A DNA stretch of 64,000 bases from Moraxella bovis. Its GTDB lineage: Bacteria > Pseudomonadota > Gammaproteobacteria > Pseudomonadales > Moraxellaceae. The stretch lies in the NCBI RefSeq assembly GCF_002014975.1, contig NZ_MUXV01000030.1, positions 4,382-68,381 of the forward strand. The letters are read 5' to 3'. A model generated the notes under the pieces. The model was not told the DNA's origin and ran no database searches. It was given only the letters and a program-made list of their open reading frames with translations. Of the stretch, positions 8,721-18,199 are shown piece by piece; the first letter of the stretch is position 1, and each line of letters starts with the position of its first letter. Both the position numbers and the translations under genes were made by a program.

Positions 8721-9131
8721 ATGAATAATATTAATTTTATCAAATACTTACAAAAATTAACAAACGACCGCTTCGCCCTAACTTGCCTGGCTCATAACGA
8801 ATACCGCACGTTTCATGCCCTACTATTGGCGACATTTACAGGCTTAGACAGCCAGCAAATCATCCACACATCCAATCCTACCACAGATTGGTATCTTTTA
8901 GGCACGGATGGCTGTCATCTGTGCCACACCAGCCACGCCCTACTGACCCAAGCCCGAGCTATACATCCACGCATGCCTGCCATTCATGTGCTTGACCTTG
9001 CCGACAGCGAAGAGCTGATAGACCATCTGGGCACGCTCATTCCCATTCTTATCACCCCCACCCGCCTACTATGCTATCCGTTTGGGATTATGGATATTGT
9101 TCATCTTTTATCAAATAATCATCACGGATAA
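8721..9131 (+). CDS. Glutaredoxin-like thioredoxin-fold protein (DUF836 type)
   Basis: 136 residues. The C-terminal about 85 residues match the glutaredoxin-like DUF836 outline: a strand then GTDGCHLCHTSHALL (redox CxxC, Cys-His-Leu-Cys), a central acidic strand AIHVLDLADSEEL, and the cis-proline-like region IPILITPTRLLCYPFGIMDI. The N-terminal about 50 residues (MNNINFIKYLQKLTNDRF...) are an unassigned extension. Substrate unknown; probably a cytoplasmic thiol-redox protein. No operon partner. Confidence 0.8.
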   Translation: MNNINFIKYLQKLTNDRFALTCLAHNEYRTFHALLLATFTGLDSQQIIHTSNPTTDWYLLGTDGCHLCHTSHALLTQARAIHPRMPAIHVLDLADSEELIDHLGTLIPILITPTRLLCYPFGIMDIVHLLSNNHHG

Positions 9132-9704
9132 GCACGCCAAAATCGTACATCACACCGATTTTTATAAAATATTTTTATCAATTTTTAAAATTTATCGAAA
9201 AAAAAACAATAAAAATGTGATGATTGGTTAAAATCTGTTAGGGCGTACCCATCTTTGGTATTTGCAATGAAAAATGCTTGTTTAAAAAAGCAGGGGAATC
9301 GCCCGTTTTTCAAGGAAAAACTTGAGGCTGTGAGTCTTCTATCAGACAAGTTTTTGACTTCGAGCCACAAGATTTAGCCATTTTTCATGCAAAAATTGGT
9401 TAAAATTGTCAAATTCTCATCTTATTTTATAAAAATGTTATCAAGGGTAGGTACGCCCTATTTATTTTTAATAAATTTTTGAGTAAAATACCACTTTGGC
9501 TCATTATTTAGCTAATGAGATTTATTGCTAATAACCATTTTTATATTGTGGTATTTGCTAAATTTTACCAAAAATAGGGCTTTGTGATGTATCAATCATC
9601 ACAAACGATTGTTATTTTGTATGACCCAACAATTTTAATGGATTTTTAAAATTGAAATCATAACACAAATGGGCATACAGTCTTTGTTGGACAAAGGAGT
9701 GTAT
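9132..9704. other. 573-base spacer holding a MITE and the lldP leader
   Basis: No gene is visible. It contains the 222-bp MITE at 9239-9460, AT-rich DNA on both sides, a run of nine A at 9198-9206, and the lldP ribosome binding site AAAGGAG at 9693-9699. ORFs that can be opened here lie inside the MITE and have no protein-like character. Confidence 0.7.
9239..9460. mobile_element. MITE-like element, copy A (long subtype)
   Basis: 222 bp bounded by inverted ends TAGGGCGTACC and GGTACGCCCTA, with the outer TA on each side fitting a TA target duplication. Internal blocks such as GGTATTTGCAATGAAAAAT, TTTTTCAAGGAAAAA, TCTATCAGACAAGTTTTT and CCATTTTTCATGCAAAAATT are shared with copy B at 11492-11760. 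There is no transposase inside, so it is non-autonomous. The TA target suggests mobilisation by an IS630/Tc1-type transposase (inference). Confidence 0.75.
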
Positions 9705-11465
9705 ATGCTGACCTTTTTGGCATTATTACCAATTTTAATTGTTTTTACCTTATTGGTCGTCATGCGACTACCCGCCAAAATTGCCATGCCTGTGGCGTAT
9801 TTTGCAACAGCTTTGCTGTCATTATTTGTATGGCAAACCGCTGGCAATCAAGTTGCCGCTGCAACCATTCATGGCGTATTAACCGCCGCCAACGTCCTAT
9901 TCATCGTCTTTGCTGCGGTGCTACTGCTTAATACCCTAAAAGAGAGCGGAGCCATTGTCGCCATCCGCCAAGGCTTTATGGGTATCTCGCCTGACCGTCG
10001 TGTACAGATGATTATTGTGGCATGGCTGTTTGGCTCACTCATTGAAGGCTCCACAGGTTGGGGTACGCCATCAGCAGTGGGAGCTCCCCTACTGCTGGCA
10101 CTCGGCTTTCCTGCAATGGCGTGTGTCATGGCAATTCTTATCATTCAGTCCGCTCCTGTCTCCTATGGAGCAGTAGGTACGCCCATTCTTATCGGCGTGA
10201 ACTCGGGGCTTGAAAATAAAGAAGATGTAACCGCTGCCATTAGTCAGCAGGGCATTGCCTTTAATGATTACATCATCCAAATCGGGGCAAACGTTGCCTT
10301 TGTGCATTCAGTGGTGGGTTTTTTGATTCCGCTGATTTTGTGCTGTTTCTTGACCAAATTCTTTGGGGTAAAACGCTCGTTTCGCCAAGGTTTTGAAGCC
10401 GCTCCTTTTGCCATTTTTGCCGGTCTGTGCTTTGTCATCCCTTACTATTTGACCGCCAAATTTGTCGGACCCGAACTACCTTCTTTGGTCGGAGCCGTGG
10501 TCGGTCTTGCTATTGTCGTGCCAGCTGCCAAAATGGGCTTTTTGACCCCCAAAAACACCTTTGACTTTGAAAGCCGTGATAAATGGGAAGAAGAATGGAG
10601 GGGCACCTTAGCCGCCACCAACATTGATGTGAATGAAAAAGCCAAATTCTCTGTGGTTAAAGCATTCTCGCCTTATCTGCTGGTCATCGGTATTCTAATC
10701 GCCACTCGTACCATCAAGCCATTAAAAGATTGGCTAAGCAGTAATGCGGTTATCACATTTAGCAATATCCTAGACACCAGTATCACCAACAAAACACAGC
10801 TACTGTACTCGCCTGCGACCGTGCTGCTGCTTGTCTCCATCATTTGCATCTTTTTGTTTGGCATGAAAGGCGACACCGTCAAAAAAAGTTGGTCAGCCTC
10901 TGGCAAAACCATGATAGCCGCCGCCCCTGCCCTACTGTTCTCAATTCCGATGGTGCAGGTATTCATCAACTCTGGCACGCCTGCTGATGTTGCCGAGCCG
11001 ATTCTTGCCATGCCAAAAGTACTGGCGGCAGGTGCTGCTGATGTATTTGCAAATATGTGGCCACTCGTGTCGCCTTGGATTGGGGCATTGGGGGCGTTCA
11101 TTGCAGGGTCAAACACCGTCTCTAACATGATGTTTAGCCATTTTCAGTGGAGCACTGCCACTCAGATTGACCTAGGTGCTAATGACGCCGCCAAAGTCGT
11201 CGCCCTGCAAGCCGTGGGCGGTGCCGCTGGTAACATGATTAGCGTGCATAACGTTGTCGCTGCCTGTGCGGTGGTCGGACTGGTGAACCGTGAAGGCTTG
11301 GTTATTCGTAAGACACTCATCGCCATGAGTTATTATGTAATACAAGCAGGTCTGGTGGGCATGGCGTTCATCTTTAACCCTGTATGGTGGATTGCAGCAG
11401 CATTGTGGGCGATTGCCTTCTTTGCCATCATGACTGTTATCAGCAAAAAGAGTGAGCGAACTTAA
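9705..11465 (+). CDS. lldP: L-lactate permease LldP
   Basis: Inner-membrane lactate/proton symporter. 586 residues from the ATG at 9705, chosen over the upstream in-frame ATG at 9669 because AAAGGAG lies six bases before it and the protein then begins MLTFLALLPILIVF. The sequence is almost entirely hydrophobic with about a dozen or more membrane segments, and shows LctP landmarks LFGSLIEGSTGWGTPSAVGAPLL, SAPVSYGAVGTPILIGV, LGAFIAGSNTVSNMMFSHFQ and AVGGAAGNMISVHNVVAACAVVG. It lies upstream of lldD, separated by a MITE, and no lldR-type regulator is adjacent. Confidence 0.95.
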   Translation: MLTFLALLPILIVFTLLVVMRLPAKIAMPVAYFATALLSLFVWQTAGNQVAAATIHGVLTAANVLFIVFAAVLLLNTLKESGAIVAIRQGFMGISPDRRVQMIIVAWLFGSLIEGSTGWGTPSAVGAPLLLALGFPAMACVMAILIIQSAPVSYGAVGTPILIGVNSGLENKEDVTAAISQQGIAFNDYIIQIGANVAFVHSVVGFLIPLILCCFLTKFFGVKRSFRQGFEAAPFAIFAGLCFVIPYYLTAKFVGPELPSLVGAVVGLAIVVPAAKMGFLTPKNTFDFESRDKWEEEWRGTLAATNIDVNEKAKFSVVKAFSPYLLVIGILIATRTIKPLKDWLSSNAVITFSNILDTSITNKTQLLYSPATVLLLVSIICIFLFGMKGDTVKKSWSASGKTMIAAAPALLFSIPMVQVFINSGTPADVAEPILAMPKVLAAGAADVFANMWPLVSPWIGALGAFIAGSNTVSNMMFSHFQWSTATQIDLGANDAAKVVALQAVGGAAGNMISVHNVVAACAVVGLVNREGLVIRKTLIAMSYYVIQAGLVGMAFIFNPVWWIAAALWAIAFFAIMTVISKKSERT

Positions 11466-11491
11466 GTATGATTTTAACAAAAGGGGTTTTA

Positions 11492-11760
11492 TAGGGCGTG
11501 TTAAACATTGGTATTTGCAATGAAAAATAAGAAAAATCGCACGTTTTTCAAGGAAAAAACAAAGGCTGTGAGTTTTCTATCAGACAAGTTTTTATTATGA
11601 AAAACAATCCGACCGCTTAATTTTAAGAGATTAAGTTTTAAAAATCTTAAAAATCTACATGATTAAGTGGTCGGATAGCCATTTTTCATGCAAAAATTGA
11701 TTGATATTGTCAAATTCCCATCTTGTTTTATAAAATGTTATCAATGTTCAACATGCCCTA
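11492..11760. mobile_element. MITE-like element, copy B (long subtype with nested palindrome)
   Basis: 269 bp from TAGGGCGTG to CATGCCCTA, in the same orientation and with the same internal blocks as copy A. It differs by extra sequence containing a near-perfect inverted repeat: ATCCGACCGCTTAAT at 11607-11621 and its complement, one mismatch, at 11662-11676. It fills most of the lldP-lldD spacer. Confidence 0.75.
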
Positions 11761-11835
11761 ATCCCTTTTGTTATTTTTTATAAATTATTGTAAAATACAC
11801 CCCATTTTCAAAACTTTAAAAACTAAGGCTGTTTT

Positions 11836-13044
11836 ATGGCAGATTTAAGTAAAATCACCGAAATCGAAGACCTACGCCGTATTGCCGAGCGTAAAGTACC
11901 CCGCATGTTCTATGACTATGTGGACTCAGGCTCGTGGACACAGACCACTTATCGCAATAACGAAACCGACTTTGACCGCATCAAGCTACGCCAACGTGTA
12001 CTCGTTGACATGGAAGGTCGTTCGCTTGCCACACAGATGATAGGGCAAGACGTGCATATGCCGGTGGCAATCGCCCCGACAGGCTTTACAGGCATGATGT
12101 GGGCAGACGGTGAGATTCACGCGGCTCGTGCTGCTGAGAAATTTGGCATTCCCTTTTCGCTCTCGACGATGAGTATTTGCTCTATTGAAGATGTCGCAGA
12201 GAACACCACCAAGCCATTTTGGTTTCAGCTGTATGTCATGCGTGATAAAAAATTCATGGAAAATCTGATTCGCCGTGCCAAAGAAGCCAAATGCTCTGCC
12301 CTTATCCTAACAGCTGATTTACAGGTGCTAGGACAACGCCACAAAGACATCAAAAATGGTCTGTCTGCACCCCCTAAGCCTACCCTAACCAACATCATCA
12401 ATCTGATGACCAAACCTGAATGGTGCTTTAATATGCTTGGCACCAAACGCCATACCTTTCGCAACATTGTCGGTCATGCCGAAGGGGTGGGCGATTTGTC
12501 TAGCCTATCATCTTGGACGGCAGAGCAGTTTGACCCGAGCCTTAATTGGGACGATGTCGCTCGTATCAAAGAGCTGTGGGGTGGCCCGCTCATCATCAAA
12601 GGCATCATGGAGCCCGAAGACGCCATTTTGGCTGCCAAATCAGGAGCGGACGCCATGGTCATCTCCAACCACGGCGGTCGTCAGCTAGACGGAGCCCCAA
12701 GCTCTATCGCTAGCCTTGCCGACTGTGTGCAAGCGGTACAAGCAGAAAACTCAAAATGCGAAATCTGGCTAGACAGTGGTATCCGCTCAGGTCAAGACGT
12801 GCTAAAAGCCATCGCACTAGGAGCAAAAGGCACGATGATAGGTCGCTCATTCCTATATGGTCTGGGGGCGTATGGCGAAGATGGCGTTCGCCGTGCCTTA
12901 GAGATCATCTACAAAGAGTGCGACATCACGATGGCGTTCTGCGGTCATACCAACATCAGCACCGTTAATGAAGACATCTTTGTCAAAGGCACTTACGAGA
13001 ATCTCAAAGCCAGTAACCCCCATGTTACGCCAATTCGTTGGTAA
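11836..13044 (+). CDS. lldD: FMN-dependent L-lactate dehydrogenase LldD
   Basis: Membrane-associated flavoenzyme that oxidises L-lactate to pyruvate and passes electrons to the respiratory chain. 402 residues, slightly longer than the usual 380-396. Family landmarks are MFYDYVDSGSW near the start, PVAIAPTGFTGMMW, PFSLSTMSICSIEDVA, the LTADLQVLGQRHKD strand, and the catalytic and FMN-binding SNHGGRQLDGAPSS with the base His279 and substrate-binding Arg282, then LDSGIRSGQDVLKA and GAKGTMIGRSFLYGLG. Paired with lldP. Confidence 0.96.
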   Translation: MADLSKITEIEDLRRIAERKVPRMFYDYVDSGSWTQTTYRNNETDFDRIKLRQRVLVDMEGRSLATQMIGQDVHMPVAIAPTGFTGMMWADGEIHAARAAEKFGIPFSLSTMSICSIEDVAENTTKPFWFQLYVMRDKKFMENLIRRAKEAKCSALILTADLQVLGQRHKDIKNGLSAPPKPTLTNIINLMTKPEWCFNMLGTKRHTFRNIVGHAEGVGDLSSLSSWTAEQFDPSLNWDDVARIKELWGGPLIIKGIMEPEDAILAAKSGADAMVISNHGGRQLDGAPSSIASLADCVQAVQAENSKCEIWLDSGIRSGQDVLKAIALGAKGTMIGRSFLYGLGAYGEDGVRRALEIIYKECDITMAFCGHTNISTVNEDIFVKGTYENLKASNPHVTPIRW

Positions 13045-13050
13045 AAATAC

Positions 13051-13078
13051 AAAACCATGTCTTAGGGCGTGGTTTTTT
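13051..13078 (+). terminator. Intrinsic terminator of lldD
   Basis: AAAACCAT pairs with GTGGTTTT around a 10-base loop and is followed by a T run, six bases after the lldD stop codon. lolD converges on it from the other side. Confidence 0.6.
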
Positions 13079-13127
13079 ACTGATGCATTTACCTATGGCA
13101 AGCTCATACAGTTCATTGAATCATCCA

Positions 13128-13808
13128 TCAAAACTGCGCCCACGTCCCACTTTTCATGTGTAGTACCCTATCAGCTCGTGCCGCCAATGTCCTGTCATGC
13201 GTGACCATGAGTAGTGCCATGCCAAGCGTGTCTTGTAGCTCTGAGAGTAGCTCAAACACCGCCAAAGCATTATCATCATCTAGGTTGCCCGTTGGCTCAT
13301 CAGCCAACACCAAACTCGGGCGTGTTACCAACGCACGGGCAATCGCCACACGCTGACGCTCACCGCCTGACAACTCGCTTGGGCGGTGGTGGGTGCGATG
13401 CGACAGACCGACACGGTCTAGTAGTTCATTTGCCCTATCTTTTGCTTCGTTAATACTGACATCAACACGCATGAGCAGGGGCATGGCAACATTTTCGGTG
13501 GCGCTAAACTCCGCCAGTAGATGATGAAATTGATAAATAAAACCCAAATGCTCATTACGCATCTGTCCACGTGCCGTCTCATTTAAATGATTTAGGCACA
13601 CGCCTTTGAGCCATACTTCGCCCTCAGTTGGTGTATCAAGCCCTCCCAATAAGTGCAACAGCGTACTTTTGCCCGAACCGCTACTACCAACGATGGCAAC
13701 ACGTTCGCCTTGATGAACGGTTAAATCAAGCCCTGTCAGTACAGATGTTTGAATTTTGCCTTCGTCATAGATTTTGCTGATATTTTTTGCCTCTAAAATA
13801 ATACTCAT
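13128..13808 (-). CDS. lolD: Lipoprotein-releasing ABC transporter ATPase LolD
   Basis: ATPase subunit of the Lol complex that extracts outer-membrane lipoproteins from the inner membrane and hands them to LolA. 226 residues with Walker A GSSGSGKS (41-48), Q-loop region [20 protein letters not shown] (the LolD-typical YQFHHLL), signature LSGGE (146-150), Walker B LVLADEP (167-173) and the H-loop TH. Lies 9 bases downstream of the membrane subunit gene, with which it clearly forms an operon. Confidence 0.95.
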   Translation of the reverse strand: MSIILEAKNISKIYDEGKIQTSVLTGLDLTVHQGERVAIVGSSGSGKSTLLHLLGGLDTPTEGEVWLKGVCLNHLNETARGQMRNEHLGFIYQFHHLLAEFSATENVAMPLLMRVDVSINEAKDRANELLDRVGLSHRTHHRPSELSGGERQRVAIARALVTRPSLVLADEPTGNLDDDNALAVFELLSELQDTLGMALLMVTHDRTLAARADRVLHMKSGTWAQF

Positions 13809-13817
13809 CTAATTTCC

Positions 13818-15089
13818 TTATTCATAACGCAAGGTTTGGGCGGGCTGAATTTTTGACGCACGCAAAGCAGGATAAATGGTCATGACAAATGACAATAAAA
13901 ATGACGCGGATGTGATAAGCAGTACATCGCTTAGCTTTACTTGTGATGGCAAATAATTGACAAAATACGCATCAAACAAATGTAGTCCAAAGAAATTATT
14001 AATAAAACCTAAAATATCACTCACCGTCAAAGCAAAAGTTATGCCCAATATCGTCCCTGCTATCGTACCAATCACGCCAATAATCATGCCTTGCACCATA
14101 AAGACTTGCATGATAAGCTTAGGACTTGCCCCAAAGGTCTTTAAAATCGCGATGTCAGATTTTTTATCCGTCACAAGCATTACAAGGCTAGACACGATAT
14201 TAAAAGCCGCCACCACAATGATTAAAAAAAGCAGTAGTCCCACCATGGCTTTTTCCATTTGAATGGCGGAGAACAGATTGCCGTGCGTGCTTGTCCAGTC
14301 ATTAGCAATCAAACGCTCAGGAGCAATGTTCTGTGCTTTTAGTGCCGCTTGGGGGGCTTTAAAAATATCATTCATTTTTAGGCGAATGCCCTGAGCTCCC
14401 TCGGGCAGACGCAGTAGAACGCCTGCATCACGCATGGCAACATACGCCATAGTGCTGTCAATCTCAGGGCTGATGCTAAACGTCCCCACAAGGGTAAAAC
14501 GCTTAAATCTAGGAACAACACCCGCCACCGATACTGATGCTTCGGGCATTACCAAGGTTACCTTATCGCCTATCATCAGCCCCATAGATTGCACCATGCT
14601 CTCACCCAAGACAATACCAAACTCCCCCGCCCTTAATACATGGATGTCGCCTTGCACCATATGTTCGCCAATGATGGACACTTTGGTTTCATACTCAGGC
14701 TCAATGCCTGTTACCATAATACCCGCCACCTGTCCGTGAGCGGTCAGCATGCCTTGCAATCCGATAAATGGAGCAGTTGCCACGACATTTTTGTCATTCT
14801 CTTCAATCTTTTTGGCAAGTGTTTGCCAATCAGGCATAATCTCATAAGAGCTGACATTTGCCTGTGACACCATGCCCAAAATGCGGGTTTTTAACTCCCT
14901 ATCAAAGCCATTCATCACCGACAAAACAGTAATAAGCACCGCCACACCAAGGGTTAGCCCAATCATTGAGATGAGTGAGATAAAGGAGATAAAGCCATTT
15001 TTACGCTCAGCTCGGGTGTATCTTAGCCCGATAAATAAAGCAAGGGGACGAAACATAAATGGGGATTGCCTTTTGAAATTTGACGCCAT
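13818..15089 (-). CDS. Lipoprotein-releasing system permease (LolC/LolE family, possibly LolF-type)
   Basis: Inner-membrane subunit of the LolCDE-type transporter. 423 residues from 15089; an ATG at 15056 (MFRPLALFIGLRYTRAERKNG) would give the more usual N-terminus, and neither has a strong ribosome binding site. It has an N-terminal membrane helix (SLISMIGLTLGVAVLITVLSVMNGFDREL), a large periplasmic domain, and three C-terminal helices with the FtsX/MacB fold (MVGLLLFLIIVVAAFNIVSSLVMLV). Only one membrane subunit gene accompanies lolD, as in organisms that use a single LolF-like protein; a second subunit elsewhere cannot be excluded. Confidence 0.9.
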   Translation of the reverse strand: MASNFKRQSPFMFRPLALFIGLRYTRAERKNGFISFISLISMIGLTLGVAVLITVLSVMNGFDRELKTRILGMVSQANVSSYEIMPDWQTLAKKIEENDKNVVATAPFIGLQGMLTAHGQVAGIMVTGIEPEYETKVSIIGEHMVQGDIHVLRAGEFGIVLGESMVQSMGLMIGDKVTLVMPEASVSVAGVVPRFKRFTLVGTFSISPEIDSTMAYVAMRDAGVLLRLPEGAQGIRLKMNDIFKAPQAALKAQNIAPERLIANDWTSTHGNLFSAIQMEKAMVGLLLFLIIVVAAFNIVSSLVMLVTDKKSDIAILKTFGASPKLIMQVFMVQGMIIGVIGTIAGTILGITFALTVSDILGFINNFFGLHLFDAYFVNYLPSQVKLSDVLLITSASFLLSFVMTIYPALRASKIQPAQTLRYE

Positions 15090-15171
15090 AGTTTACACCA
15101 TTTTGGCATGCTTTTGGGGATTTTGTCGTTCATGATGATAAATTTTATCCAAATCAGTAGGATAAGATGAC

Positions 15172-15199
15172 TTGATTTTTTAAAATTCCCCCTTATAAA
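15172..15199 (+). promoter_or_regulatory. Candidate sigma70 promoter of the gene at 15229
   Basis: TTGATT (15172-15177) and TATAAA (15194-15199) are 16 bases apart, 29 bases before the start codon, within the 139-base spacer divergent from the lol operon. Confidence 0.5.
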
Positions 15200-15228
15200 G
15201 ATGGGGTATTTATTCATACGGAACTCCC

Positions 15229-16197
15229 ATGAGCATTCGCTACGACTACAAGCATGAAGTACCACCCCAAAAGATAGACTTGCCTTGCGACAAAAATGCA
15301 GGACATGGCGATCATTGGGCGATGTTAACTAATAACATTGCCGATGACGTGCCAGATTGGCTCCAAGCCATGTTGGAGACCGCCACTCTGCCTACTGGTT
15401 TGACCGTGGGGCGTACTGATCATAAGACCCTTTTACTCGGACAAGACACCCCTTGTCACATCAAGCAAATTCTTACCATGGATAACGGCAAACCCACCGC
15501 TTTTATCAACGCCTACCCTGCGGTGCATAGCCCTTATGGGGTAAACTGTCAGATTGAGCGAGTGATTCGCTGTGAGCGTACCGCTGACGCCATTTTACGC
15601 CTTCGAACCACCGATGGCACGACCATCTACGCCTTTGACCAGCTCTACGCCATCAATCGCCACGAGTACAAAACCCCAAAAAATTACTTTGCTAATTTTA
15701 GTGCATGGGCGTACAACATTGAACCAAGTAACAAAGATGAGACGCTACTGGTCAAAAACCCAAAAGCCATTCGCTATCATCGTGCCTTTAATGACATCGT
15801 GGCGGATAATGGTGGCATAGTGCCTGATGACATTGATGAGCAAATAAAAACATGGACACCCAAAGACGGCGATGAAAACACACTTCTTACTCCGGTGGAG
15901 ATTAACTTTGGGGAGAGCTGTATTTATCTGTTTGGCGACACCTTCGGGCAAGAAGATGAAGCATGGTGCCAAGGTCAGGTGCTGGGCATAAGCTGTACTG
16001 AATTTTTTGGCATACCCATCACGCTCTTTGATGTGGCAATTTTACGTGAACCCAATGCCGAGGCCTTTGTGGTGCGTATCGCTGCCGTCAGCAATGAGCA
16101 AAACCGTCAGATTCAAGTGCAAGACTACATTCAAGCAAACATCTGGCTACAAGTGGCAATCTATGCCGAGAACCAACAAAGGCAATCTCACATCTAG
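15229..16197 (+). CDS. Conserved-looking hypothetical soluble protein, 322 residues
   Basis: I do not recognise a family. The protein is soluble, with no signal peptide or membrane segment, and balanced composition. It has a central region with regular hydrophobic strands (INAYPAVHSPYGVNCQIERVIRCERTADAI, TTIYAFDQLYAIN) and a C-terminal half with ESCIYLFGDTFGQEDEAWCQGQVLGISC and VVRIAAVSN. Codon use resembles its neighbours, so it is very probably a real gene. It stands alone between a divergent lol operon and a bidirectional terminator. No function is proposed. Confidence 0.75.
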   Translation: MSIRYDYKHEVPPQKIDLPCDKNAGHGDHWAMLTNNIADDVPDWLQAMLETATLPTGLTVGRTDHKTLLLGQDTPCHIKQILTMDNGKPTAFINAYPAVHSPYGVNCQIERVIRCERTADAILRLRTTDGTTIYAFDQLYAINRHEYKTPKNYFANFSAWAYNIEPSNKDETLLVKNPKAIRYHRAFNDIVADNGGIVPDDIDEQIKTWTPKDGDENTLLTPVEINFGESCIYLFGDTFGQEDEAWCQGQVLGISCTEFFGIPITLFDVAILREPNAEAFVVRIAAVSNEQNRQIQVQDYIQANIWLQVAIYAENQQRQSHI

Positions 16198-16339
16198 CGA
16201 TATTGATGGCGTATTTGCCAAGCCCTACCCATCATCTTGACCATAATTTTCACGTATTATGTCAATAACTATCTATGTCAAGCCACAATTTTAAAAGCCA
16301 TGTTTAAACAACACCTTTTGCTCATCACTTAACTTTATG

Positions 16340-16378
16340 AAAAAAGTCCGCAACCCAACACAGATTGCGGACTTTTTT
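16340..16378. terminator. Bidirectional intrinsic terminator
   Basis: A perfect 14-base inverted repeat (AAAAAAGTCCGCAA at 16340-16353 and its complement at 16365-16378) with an 11-base loop and T runs on both strands. It serves the gene at 15229 on the plus strand and the efflux operon on the minus strand. Confidence 0.85.
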
Positions 16379-16388
16379 GATGACAAAA

Positions 16389-18110
16389 TCAAGGGGTTAC
16401 TTGCACAGGCTCACTATCATCAGCAGGTTTGATGATGGCTGATCCCGATGGGTTAGTGGCAGGCATACTGGTCACCTGTGCGTCGTTGGTCGTAGGCTCT
16501 GTCGCCACCCCACCCACATTGGATGGTTCCACCACACTGATATTATTAGGCTCAGGCTGTACAAGCTCTGGGCTGGTGGCAGTATTAGCACCTTTAATTT
16601 GGGCATTTGCCAACTGCTCAGCGGTAGCAAGACTTGCTGTCTGCATGGCTTCACGCTGTTTATTAAAGTTTGTAATCTGCTCAGCCGAGAGTGTCGCTCC
16701 CCCACCTAATACTTGATAAAGCTCAATCTGACTTAGAATTTTTTGTAATTCCAAATTCAAAATGCTTTGCTGATTGGCAAAAAGCGAACGCTCAGCATCT
16801 AGCACATTAAGATAATTATCAAGCCCCGAGCGAAAACGTGCATGGGCAATGTTATAGGTTTCTTGATAATTTTTTTGTAGGCGATACTGTGAATTTAGCT
16901 GATGTTCCATGGTGGCACGGGTAGCAAGCACATCAGAGACTTCTTTAAATGCCGTTTGAATGGTTTTTTCATAATTCACCAAGGCTTGCTTTTGACCGAT
17001 TTGTGCGACTTCATAATTAGCACGTCTGTATCCTGCATCAAAAATTGGCAAGCTAATAGATGGACCCGCTGACCAACTAAATGCCCCTGATTTGAATAAA
17101 TCCCCCAAATCAGTGGAGCCATAGCCGATGTTGCTTGACAGTCTAATGCTGGGAAAATAGGCAGCACGAGCCACATTGATGTTCGCTCCTGCTGCTTTTA
17201 GGCGATGTTCAGCTTGGACGATGTCAGGACGGTAGTATAACAGCTCACTGGGCAGACCCGTACTAAATAGACTTTGCGTGGTGATGTTATTTACGCCTAA
17301 ATCAGGCAATAGCTCCACAGGTATCGGGGTTCCCAATAATAACTGCAAGGCATTTTTTGTTTTTAAGATATTGGCATCCGCCTGATAGACTGCCAATTTG
17401 GCAGATTCTAGCGACGCTTCGGCTTGTAGACTGGTTGATTTGGCATCAATGCCCGCCTCAAAACGCTTATTGTTAATGAACAGTGAATGTTCACGGGTTT
17501 TTAACGTTTCTAGGGCAAGCTGACGTTGTGCCATGGCATAGCTAAGATTGACATAGCCTTGGGCGATTGCTGAGATGATAGAAATTTGAGCGGCGTCTTT
17601 GGCGGAATTTTGTGCCAAATAGTCATGTAGTGCTGCTTCTTTGGCACTAGCAACCCGACCCCACAAATCAAGCTCATAACTTGACAGGGCAAGTCCAACA
17701 TTATAATTGGTGCTAGGATTTCTATCACGAGCATCCACCCCACGAGTTGCCCCGCCCGATACGCCAATATTGGGGTAGGCATTGGCATTGGTGATCTGAT
17801 ACTGAGCCCTGGCACTTTGCACCGCCAAGATGGCTGATTGTAAGTCTTTATTGTGAGTCAGACCCATTTCAATCAAGGCCTTTAATTTGGGGTCGGCATA
17901 AAAATCTTGCCAACGCATGCCTGCCAAACTTGGTGCCTCAGGCGTGCTGATGGTTGTGTTAACATCAAGCACTTTATAAGGCAACTCTACAGGCACTTTT
18001 GGCTGAGCCAGTACACTTTGTGATTTTTGGGGAATGGTACTACACGCAGTCATGAACAAGGCAAGCGTGCTTAGCATGAACACACGTGATGTTTTTATGT
18101 TATTTTTCAT
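16389..18110 (-). CDS. RND efflux outer-membrane channel lipoprotein (OprM/AdeC/AdeK-type)
   Basis: Third gene of the efflux operon, encoding the TolC-like trimeric exit duct. 573 residues. The signal peptide ends in a lipobox LFMTACS, so it is a lipoprotein. Two outer-membrane efflux repeats follow, with landmarks LDLWGRVASAKEAA, YRPDIVQAEHRLKAAGANINVARAAYFPSI, LPIFDAGYRRANYEVA and YLNVLDAERSLFANQQ. After the channel domain (about residue 495) there is an unusual low-complexity tail rich in N, T, E, P, A and V, roughly 75 residues, missing from typical OprM. It lies 89 bases downstream of the transporter gene. Confidence 0.93.
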   Translation of the reverse strand: MKNNIKTSRVFMLSTLALFMTACSTIPQKSQSVLAQPKVPVELPYKVLDVNTTISTPEAPSLAGMRWQDFYADPKLKALIEMGLTHNKDLQSAILAVQSARAQYQITNANAYPNIGVSGGATRGVDARDRNPSTNYNVGLALSSYELDLWGRVASAKEAALHDYLAQNSAKDAAQISIISAIAQGYVNLSYAMAQRQLALETLKTREHSLFINNKRFEAGIDAKSTSLQAEASLESAKLAVYQADANILKTKNALQLLLGTPIPVELLPDLGVNNITTQSLFSTGLPSELLYYRPDIVQAEHRLKAAGANINVARAAYFPSIRLSSNIGYGSTDLGDLFKSGAFSWSAGPSISLPIFDAGYRRANYEVAQIGQKQALVNYEKTIQTAFKEVSDVLATRATMEHQLNSQYRLQKNYQETYNIAHARFRSGLDNYLNVLDAERSLFANQQSILNLELQKILSQIELYQVLGGGATLSAEQITNFNKQREAMQTASLATAEQLANAQIKGANTATSPELVQPEPNNISVVEPSNVGGVATEPTTNDAQVTSMPATNPSGSAIIKPADDSEPVQVTP

Positions 18111-18199
18111 AATATCTCTCTTTAACCAAATTAGCCCAAATCATGTCATGATACACAATGCAGGCTAATTTGGCAATGTCTTCCTATTGGTTGCCACGC

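Noticed and set aside
9185-9370. A 61-codon minus-strand frame upstream of lldP
   Set aside because: Lies within MITE copy A and has no counterpart in copy B.
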